DNA from: Deltaproteobacteria bacterium
GTDB taxonomy: Bacteria > Desulfobacterota > Desulfovibrionia > Desulfovibrionales > Desulfovibrionaceae
Length of the DNA stretch: 6,316 nt
Assembly: GCA_020861205.1 (NCBI GenBank)
Contig: JAJBSY010000458.1
Span: forward strand, 1-6,316
Reading direction: 5' to 3'
The translations under genes were made by a program, and so were the position numbers. Below the pieces are notes generated by a model. It did not search any database. It was not told where the DNA came from and saw nothing but the letters and a program-made list of their open reading frames with translations. This document shows, one piece after another, positions 1 to 4,453 of the stretch. How positions within the stretch are numbered: position 1 is the first letter of the stretch; every line of letters starts with the position of its first letter.

Positions 1-90
1 ATAAGAAAAGGTATCGCTAATGGGGTGGGAAAGAGCGGCTCTGTAGCAGTTAAAGCGGTGCGTGGTTTTCGATTGTCCCGGTGAAAAGGG
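1..90. other. Gene-free left edge downstream of ftsX
   Basis: No coding region can be supported here. On the minus strand, the direction of ftsEX transcription, there is no ATG, GTG or TTG start codon between the ftsX stop and the window edge. A peptidase or EnvC-like partner gene, which often accompanies ftsEX, therefore does not begin within 90 bases. The far left is more A/T-rich than the rest of the window. The only structure seen is a hairpin over the ftsX stop codon, listed separately. Confidence 0.5.
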
Positions 91-96
91 TCAATC
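71..96 (-). other. Imperfect hairpin over the ftsX stop codon
   Basis: The arms at 71-79 and 88-96 are complementary in eight of nine positions, with one mismatch (76 against 91) and an 8-base loop. The structure includes the stop codon of ftsX (91-93). On the minus strand it is followed by GAAAACC and not by a T-tract, so it does not qualify as an intrinsic terminator. It could be a 3'-end stabilising hairpin or chance. Confidence 0.25.
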
Positions 97-990
97 CTTG
101 ACCGCCGTCCAGCTTCCCAGAACGCCCATCAGCGTGGGCACGACGAGCAGCAGGATGATCAGGCCGATGGGCAGGAACTGGATTTCGATCATCAGGGGCG
201 GGAAATTGAGCACGTCCTTGATGTGGTCATGGACGAAATTCAGAAGCGTGAGCGCGAAACAGCCCCCCAGGAACCCCTGGGTCGCGCCGCTGACCACCAG
301 GGGCAGCCGGATATACCACGTAAACGCGCCCACAAGACGCAGGATCTCGATTTCCTGGGCACGGGCGACCAGGGAGAGGCGGATGGTGTTTCCGACCACC
401 AGGGCGAGCACCAGGCACAAAAAACCGATGGACGGCCACATGATGAAATGGCTGATCTTGCGCCAGGCATGGCCCAACTCGTCGCGGAGCGGGGTGACGG
501 CCACGCGCTCCACCCCCGGGAGCTCCTTGAAGTAGTCCGTGACCTCCGCCATCCAGCGGTCGTAGTCTTTTTCATCCGGCAGAAAGGTCACCAGGGCCGT
601 CGCGGGCAGGGGACTTTTTTCCGCGAGGGTGGGGAATGTTTTTGTCAGGCTGTTGGCGCCCCTGGGTGAGCGGCCGAGGCGGTTGGCGAGCGACCGCATG
701 GCTTCATCCGGGGTGAACGTCGTGATCTGGGTGTAGCCCGGCACGTGCTTGATGCCTTCCCATTGCTCTTTGACGGTCGCCAACTCGGTGCCCGGCCGCC
801 AGTATACCTGGAAGACCGTTTCCCCGCGCACGGTGCCGAGCTGATGATTGATGGAAACCAGCGCCATGAGAAAAAGACCGGCCAGGAAAGCGACCAGACT
901 GACGGCCGCGAGGGTGAGCATCAGCGCCCAGGGGTTGAGGCCCATGTCCTTGAACCCTTGCGCTATCAGCCGGAGCATAATCCTCGTCAC
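91..990 (-). CDS. ftsX: Cell division protein FtsX (ABC-type permease subunit)
   Basis: FtsX is the membrane subunit of FtsEX. It sits in the inner membrane at the septum and passes the ATPase state of FtsE to periplasmic activators of peptidoglycan hydrolases. It is not thought to transport a substrate. The 299-residue length is normal for the family. The architecture is also typical: a short cytoplasmic N-terminus, a membrane helix at about 22-45, a large extracytoplasmic domain at about 46-180, then three more helices near 182-206, 229-252 and 272-294. The cytoplasmic loop at 201-222, containing NTIRLSLVARAQEIEILRLVGA-like residues, matches the most conserved FtsX/MacB-type segment. I chose the GTG start at 990 because its GTGA overlaps the ftsE stop and it has AAGGAG at 1004-999, eight bases upstream. 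An ATG four codons further in (978) is the alternative. The pairing with ftsE supports the name; the hydrolase partner is not in the window. Confidence 0.93.
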   Translation of the reverse strand: MTRIMLRLIAQGFKDMGLNPWALMLTLAAVSLVAFLAGLFLMALVSINHQLGTVRGETVFQVYWRPGTELATVKEQWEGIKHVPGYTQITTFTPDEAMRSLANRLGRSPRGANSLTKTFPTLAEKSPLPATALVTFLPDEKDYDRWMAEVTDYFKELPGVERVAVTPLRDELGHAWRKISHFIMWPSIGFLCLVLALVVGNTIRLSLVARAQEIEILRLVGAFTWYIRLPLVVSGATQGFLGGCFALTLLNFVHDHIKDVLNFPPLMIEIQFLPIGLIILLLVVPTLMGVLGSWTAVKD

Positions 991-1706
991 AGGATCATCT
1001 CCTTGTCTTCATATTCGGCGCGGCGGGCCAGGATGGCGCCGGGCCAGTTGGCGTAGGTAACCATGCCGTCTTCGAGGCGAAGCAGCCGGGCTGTCGGGTG
1101 CCGCCGCAAAAGCTCGTGGCTGTGCGTGGCGAAAATAATGGTGGTGCCGTAAGCCTGAAATTGCATGAACAGGTCCATGAGCCGCAGGGAAAGATCGGGA
1201 TCGAGGTTGCCGGTGGGTTCATCCGCCAGCAGGACGCGCGGATTGACCACAAAGGAACGCGCGACCGCCACCCGCTGCTGCTCCCCCCCCGAGAGTTCCC
1301 CGGCCAGGGTGTGCAGCCTGCCGTCGAGCCCGAGGGCTTTGGAGACGGCCCGCACGCGTCGTTCCACGTGCACGCGGCCGAGGCCCCGCACTTCTAGGGC
1401 CAGGGCGATATTGGCCCACACCGTGCGGTCCGGCAGGATCTTGAAATCCTGGAAGACCACGCTCACATCACGCCGCAACAGGGCGATCTGCCTTGCGCTG
1501 AGCTTGCTCCCCAAGGTGAAGCCCGCTATGCGCGCTTCGCCCCGTTGCAACGGCAGCGCGCCGTACAGGGTGCGGAGCAAGGTCGTCTTGCCCGCGCCGG
1601 ACGGACCGGAAAGGAACAAAAATTCGCCCTTGGCAAGGGCGAAGGTGACATCCTTCAACGCCCATAAGGGCCCGAAAGAATATGACATGTGAGCGACCTT
1701 TATCAT
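987..1706 (-). CDS. ftsE: Cell division ATP-binding protein FtsE
   Basis: FtsE is the cytoplasmic ATPase of the FtsEX complex; ATP binding and hydrolysis drive the conformational signal through FtsX to septal cell-wall hydrolases. With the start at 1706 the protein has 239 residues, slightly longer than typical FtsE (about 220). All ABC ATPase motifs are intact: Walker A GPSGAGKT at 34-41, Q-loop glutamine 86 in VVFQDFKIL, signature LSGGE at 138-142, Walker B VLLADEP at 158-164 with catalytic Glu163, and the switch histidine 195 in ATHS. The DFKIL after the Q-loop is a familiar FtsE variant. The start at 1706 gives the usual MI(K/R)V opening. An ATG at 1724 is also in frame and is bounded by a TGA two codons further upstream. 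Neither start has a clear ribosome binding site. The gene overlaps ftsX by four bases. Confusion with another ABC ATPase such as LolD is unlikely given the adjacent ftsX. Confidence 0.93.
   Translation of the reverse strand: MIKVAHMSYSFGPLWALKDVTFALAKGEFLFLSGPSGAGKTTLLRTLYGALPLQRGEARIAGFTLGSKLSARQIALLRRDVSVVFQDFKILPDRTVWANIALALEVRGLGRVHVERRVRAVSKALGLDGRLHTLAGELSGGEQQRVAVARSFVVNPRVLLADEPTGNLDPDLSLRLMDLFMQFQAYGTTIIFATHSHELLRRHPTARLLRLEDGMVTYANWPGAILARRAEYEDKEMIL
999..1004 (-). promoter_or_regulatory. Ribosome binding site of ftsX inside the end of ftsE
   Basis: On the minus strand, AAGGAG lies within the last codons of ftsE, with eight bases between it and the GTG start of ftsX at 990. The ftsX start and ftsE stop share the bases GTGA (987-990). 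This arrangement is typical of translational coupling, which would keep the two subunits in balance. It decides the GTG start over the in-frame ATG at 978. Confidence 0.7.
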
Positions 1707-1990
1707 GACGAAATATGGTAGCATGTTTCATTCGAAGCGCAAAGAGCCGGCAAAAGCCTCGGAAGCGGCGGCGCCTCACGGTGCTTGATACGTCGTCAGA
1801 CGCTTCCTTCGCGAAACGCATGTATGCGCCTTTTCGCTCCGCGCGGAACTCGTCTTCCGAAGGCAAATTGAGGCACTGCCAAAAGGTCCGGACAGGCGTT
1901 CCATGGGCGCTCAGCCATGGCGCATCGCTTCCCCCTGCCTCCCTTGGTTCGTCCCAGCCGAACAGGCGGGTACCCATACCGGATGCTCCG
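1707..1990. other. Intergenic stretch between the exporter gene and ftsE
   Basis: These 284 bp hold no gene I can name. No hairpin followed by a T-tract is visible, so readthrough from the exporter gene into ftsE is possible. On the minus strand a reading frame opens with ATG at 1977, has GGAG at 1989-1986 eight bases upstream, and stays open to 1468, ending 239 bases inside ftsE in another frame. I do not recognise its product, and the overlap argues against a real gene of that length. Perfect inverted repeats are present at 1901-1906/1915-1920 (CCATGG arms) and 1838-1847 (10-bp palindrome). A weak promoter-like pair, TTTGCG and TACCAT with a 17-bp spacer, lies just ahead of ftsE; it would give an almost leaderless transcript and is only a possibility. 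Confidence 0.4.
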
Positions 1991-2644
1991 TTACCGCAGC
2001 ACGGGACTCGACAAGAGGATGCCGGCGGCCGCGGCCAGGAGCACCAGCCCGGCGATTCCTTCGATCACGGGGATTTTGGCCGCGAGGAAGCGTTGCGCGG
2101 CCTCGTGGGAAATGCCCGCCGCCAAGGCCAGATCCCAGGCCAGCACGACCGAAACCATCCAGATGCCGGCCGCGATCTGTTGGGTCAGCGTGACCTCTGA
2201 GCCGAGGATGCCCATCATCAGGGTGAGGTAGAACAGCGCGTTTTTAGGATTCAGGAGAGCGGAAGCGAGCCCCGCGCAGAATTGGCTTTTTCCGCTCAAG
2301 ACCGCCCGCGCCTCGACCGCCCGGCACCGTCCGGACGGAACGCGGCTCGAGCGCAGAAGCAGAAGACCCATCCAGACCAGGTAACAGGCTCCGGCCAGAG
2401 CGATGGCGTTATACAGGGTCGGCGAGTTTCTCATCCCGGCCCAGCCCGCGACGGCTAGGGCTATATAAACGGCGTTGCCGAGCGCGATGCCGGCGCAGAT
2501 TAAGGCGGAACCGCGCAGCCGCGCACGGACGGCGTGGCCCACGATGAGAAAAAAATCCGGCCCCGGGCTGAGCAAGGCCACAAAGTGGGCGAGGGCCAGT
2601 TGCAAGAAAGACGCCGGCAGTGCGGCGGCGATAAGATCCGTCAT
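1991..2644 (-). CDS. LysE/RhtB-family amino-acid exporter
   Basis: This is a predicted inner-membrane exporter of the LysE superfamily, whose characterised members expel amino acids such as lysine, arginine, threonine or homoserine, or related small molecules. The substrate here cannot be read from sequence. The 217-residue length is close to the family norm of about 200-210. Visible hallmarks are SPGPD at 26-30 in the first hydrophobic stretch, the glycine-rich segment at about 45-57 (GSALICAGIALGN) and LNPKN at 131-135, the second family signature. Hydrophobic segments near 10-35, 45-68, 77-98, 125-147, 155-177 and 190-213 fit six helices. I chose the ATG at 2644 because SPGPD then falls at the usual distance from the N-terminus and AGGAGG (2654-2649) lies four bases upstream. 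The frame stays open much further upstream, but that part only mirrors the AraC-type gene. The divergent AraC-type gene is the likely regulator. Confidence 0.88.
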   Translation of the reverse strand: MTDLIAAALPASFLQLALAHFVALLSPGPDFFLIVGHAVRARLRGSALICAGIALGNAVYIALAVAGWAGMRNSPTLYNAIALAGACYLVWMGLLLLRSSRVPSGRCRAVEARAVLSGKSQFCAGLASALLNPKNALFYLTLMMGILGSEVTLTQQIAAGIWMVSVVLAWDLALAAGISHEAAQRFLAAKIPVIEGIAGLVLLAAAAGILLSSPVLR

Positions 2645-2648
2645 GCTA

Positions 2649-2663
2649 CCTCCTGTGCGGAGG
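2649..2663 (-). promoter_or_regulatory. Hairpin that could mask the exporter's ribosome binding site
   Basis: On the minus strand, CCTCC (2663-2659) pairs perfectly with GGAGG (2653-2649) across a 5-base loop, GCACA. The GGAGG is the ribosome binding site of the exporter gene, four bases before its ATG. A further GC/GC pair outside a 2x2 internal loop could extend the stem to the base just before the start codon. In the mRNA this would compete with ribosome binding. A five-pair stem is short, and any sequence complementary to a binding site may arise by chance. Confidence 0.35.
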
Positions 2664-2687
2664 ATGCTTACCAGGAAAGAGAGCTGG

Positions 2688-2713
2688 ACTCTTGTACGAA
2701 ATTGACCAAGAGT
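2688..2713. promoter_or_regulatory. Perfect inverted repeat, candidate operator
   Basis: The half-sites ACTCTTG (2688-2694) and CAAGAGT (2707-2713) are exact reverse complements separated by 12 bases, so their centres are 19 bp apart, about two helical turns. They sit near the middle of the 99-bp gap between the divergent exporter and AraC-type genes. That position and spacing would suit a regulator controlling both promoters. AraC-family proteins often bind direct repeats, so an inverted pair could instead reflect another dimeric regulator. No strong sigma-70 promoter pair could be assigned in this gap. Confidence 0.4.
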
Positions 2714-2732
2714 GAACACGCCATTTTTGATT

Positions 2733-2737
2733 GGAGG
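2733..2737 (+). promoter_or_regulatory. Ribosome binding site of the AraC-family regulator
   Basis: GGAGG lies six bases ahead of the ATG at 2744. It fixes this start over the longer open frame, which extends upstream to 2534 and would overlap the exporter gene on the opposite strand. Confidence 0.75.
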
Positions 2738-2743
2738 ACGATC

Positions 2744-3583
2744 ATGCGGGAAAACCGCGCCATATGCCATGACCCTGCCCTGGCAGCCGAGGTGGTTTCC
2801 TTTCGCGGCATTTTGCAGAAATTCCCGAACCATTTCCACGACGACCATTACGTCGTCGGGTGCGTGGAAGGCGGGGCCCGGCGCATGTACAGCCTGAACA
2901 CGGCCTATACGCTCGGACCGGGCGATCTTGTCCTGTTCGCCCCCGGGGATACGCACGCCTGCGAGGCCCTGGACGGGAAGCGGTTTACCTACCATTGCTT
3001 CAACGTCCGGCCCGAAACCATGCGAGGTATCGCGATGCGGACCCTCGGAGATGTTTCCGCCACGTTCGTCCGGCCGTCCGTTCGCGACAACATCCTTGCC
3101 CGGTCGCTCGCGGACCTGGCCCGCGCTTTCGTTTCCGGAGCCGATAGCTCGGGACTGCGCGAGCCCGCTCTCGCTCTTCTGGAAAAAGTCCTGGCGGGTT
3201 ATTCGACCGCTCCGCCCCGTTCCGGAGGGGAACCGTTCGCCGCTGAAGTTGACGCGGCCTGCGTCTGGATGCGGCGCCATTTCATGGAGCCCGTCACCCT
3301 GGAGCGCCTTGGGCATGTCGCCGGATGCAACAAGTTCACATTGGTGCGGGCCTTCGGCAGGATAAAGGGCATCACCCCGCACAGGTACCTGGAAACGGTG
3401 CGGGTGTCCGCCGCCCGCGCATACCTGGAGCGGGGCGGTGGCCCGGCCTGGGCGGCCGCAGAATCCGGCTTCACGGATCAAAGCCATCTTTCCCGGCATT
3501 TCAAGCAAATGACCGGTTTGACGCCCGGGCAATACCGGAGGATATTCGGGAAAACTCTTACAGGAGAGAGCGCGCGGCGATAA
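2744..3583 (+). CDS. AraC-family transcriptional regulator with cupin-like sensor domain
   Basis: This is a predicted cytoplasmic one-component regulator of 279 residues, the normal length for the family. The N-terminal part (about 10-95) resembles the AraC ligand-binding cupin: a histidine-rich strand, FPNHFHDDHY (27-36), then LGPGDLVLFAPGDTHAC (57-73), typical of the arabinose-binding-like fold. The C-terminal part (about 168-268) is the AraC/XylS DNA-binding domain. Its first helix-turn-helix is around 184-205 (VTLERLGHVAGCNKFTLVRAF), a linking helix with TPHRYLETVRVSAARAYL follows at 211-228, and the second helix-turn-helix is near 236-257, ending with the signature SGFTDQSHLSRHFKQMTGLTP (241-261) and QYRR. 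The gene is divergent from the LysE-type exporter, which it probably controls, perhaps sensing the exported compound; that is inference from layout. Its last 26 bases overlap the end of the convergent permease gene. Confidence 0.92.
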   Translation: MRENRAICHDPALAAEVVSFRGILQKFPNHFHDDHYVVGCVEGGARRMYSLNTAYTLGPGDLVLFAPGDTHACEALDGKRFTYHCFNVRPETMRGIAMRTLGDVSATFVRPSVRDNILARSLADLARAFVSGADSSGLREPALALLEKVLAGYSTAPPRSGGEPFAAEVDAACVWMRRHFMEPVTLERLGHVAGCNKFTLVRAFGRIKGITPHRYLETVRVSAARAYLERGGGPAWAAAESGFTDQSHLSRHFKQMTGLTPGQYRRIFGKTLTGESARR

Positions 3584-4301
3584 AAAGCCCGATCGCGAGG
3601 CACAGCCAGGTGACGCCCCTCTTCAGTTTGTCCAGCGGAAGCCTGTGGGCAAGGCGCACGCCGCCGAGAACGCCGAGCAACTGGCACAGGGTGAGCCACC
3701 ACGCGACGGAAAAGTCCACGAACCCGTTTGCCAGGTTGCTTACGGACCCGGAGAGGGATACCACGGATTGCAGCACCTGGCTGCAGGCTATGGCCGGAAG
3801 AACGCCGTAGCCCGTGACCAGCATCAGGGGAACGGAGACCACGCCCCCGCCCGCGCCGGTCATGCCGCAGACGAACCCGGTGAAAAGCCCGATGCCCGTG
3901 AGGAGCAGCGTGCTGCCGCGCCTGGGAAGCCGATGGGCGAGGGTGGTTTTTCCTGTGGGCAGGAGGGCATAGAGGCTGGAGCATATGATGATGGCCGCCA
4001 GCAGGAGATCCAGAAACCGGGCCGGCAGGCACGCTCCGGCGGCGGCCCCCGCAAAGCCGCTGATGAAGCTTCCGGCCAGGACCGGTATGGTGACGTTCCA
4101 GTCGATGCTGCCGTGGCGCTGGTAGCTCCAGGTGGCGGCGATTCCGAGAAAGAAGAAGGAGAACAGGGTCGTCGCCATGGCCTGGTGCGTTTCCATGCCG
4201 CCGAGCACCATCAGCACCGGGATCAGGATGATCCCGCCGACCCCGCTCGCGCCGGTGATGACGCCCACCGCAACGGCGATGCAGCCTATCGGTATTTCCA
4301 T
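3558..4301 (-). CDS. TauE/SafE-family (TSUP) membrane permease
   Basis: This is a predicted inner-membrane transporter of the sulfite exporter TauE/SafE family (Pfam PF01925). Characterised relatives move sulfite, sulfoacetate or other small organosulfur or organic anions, but most members have unknown substrates. With the ATG at 4301 it has 247 residues, usual for the family. It shows the expected internal duplication of a glycine-rich helix pair: GVITGASGVGGIILIPVLM at 13-31 and GFVCGMTGAGGGVVSVPLM at 142-160. At least seven hydrophobic segments span the protein. A GTG at 4334 would add 11 mostly basic residues (MNLKRRKYRRA) but has no ribosome binding site; the ATG at 4301 has a modest AGGCGG nearby and the usual membrane start. 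The gene begins shortly after the nrdJ terminator, so it should have its own promoter. It ends tail-to-tail inside the AraC-type gene. A functional link to that regulator is not shown by the layout. Confidence 0.87.
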   Translation of the reverse strand: MEIPIGCIAVAVGVITGASGVGGIILIPVLMVLGGMETHQAMATTLFSFFFLGIAATWSYQRHGSIDWNVTIPVLAGSFISGFAGAAAGACLPARFLDLLLAAIIICSSLYALLPTGKTTLAHRLPRRGSTLLLTGIGLFTGFVCGMTGAGGGVVSVPLMLVTGYGVLPAIACSQVLQSVVSLSGSVSNLANGFVDFSVAWWLTLCQLLGVLGGVRLAHRLPLDKLKRGVTWLCLAIGLFIAARSLL

Positions 4302-4340
4302 GGCCCGCCTGTATTTCCGGCGCTTCAGGTTCACATGGTC

Positions 4341-4346
4341 ATAGTA
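4341..4346 (-). promoter_or_regulatory. Possible -10 element for the permease gene
   Basis: On the minus strand, TACTAT follows directly after the T-tract of the nrdJ terminator and matches four of six bases of a sigma-70 -10 box, including the key second and last positions. Transcription from it would start near 4334, leaving about 33 bases before the ATG at 4301. No good -35 hexamer exists at the right distance, where the terminator stem lies, so this is weak. Confidence 0.2.
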
Positions 4347-4377
4347 AAAACGTCCGCGTTACGCAGACGTTTTTTTT
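4346..4377 (-). terminator. Intrinsic terminator downstream of nrdJ
   Basis: An 8-bp stem (4351-4358 with 4362-4369) has a 3-base loop and is flanked by A5 (4346-4350) and T8 (4370-4377) on the plus strand. On the minus strand it reads as a hairpin followed by TTTTT, and the one imperfect position (4355/4365) is a U-G wobble in minus-strand RNA but a C-A mismatch in plus-strand RNA. The better minus-strand stem, and its position about 77 bases past the nrdJ stop, assign it to nrdJ. Flanking A-U pairs can extend the stem. It could act weakly in the plus direction too, with the longer T-run, on transcripts reading through from the AraC-type gene. Confidence 0.8.
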
Positions 4378-4453
4378 GGTGCTTTATCCATTTTTCAAAC
4401 ACGGGTAAAGGCCGATTCTGCGGGGGGCTTCATGCCTGGAGCACCCCGAAGCG

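Noticed and set aside
32..42. AGAGC-G-GCTCT inverted repeat near the left edge.
   Set aside because: With only one base between the arms it cannot form a normal hairpin, and nothing nearby suggests an operator.
1901..1920. Inverted repeat with CCATGG arms and an 8-base spacer.
   Set aside because: The arms are themselves palindromic and only 6 bp long, there is no T-tract, and the site is far from any gene start; chance is the simplest explanation.
2702..2731. TTGACC at 2702-2707 with TTTGAT at 2726-2731 as a promoter for the AraC-type gene.
   Set aside because: Transcription would start at about 2738, after the ribosome binding site at 2733-2737, so it cannot drive normal translation from 2744.
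2645..3532. Minus-strand frame of the exporter stays open for about 296 more codons antisense to the AraC-type gene.
   Set aside because: The extension mirrors a clearly conserved regulator, has no family motifs, and the exporter has a good ribosome binding site and a family-typical start at 2644. Long antisense frames are common in GC-rich genes.
4427..4452. GCTTC/GAAGC arms just past the nrdJ stop as a terminator.
   Set aside because: Only five pairs with a 16-base spacer and no following T-tract; the hairpin at 4346-4377 is a far better terminator.
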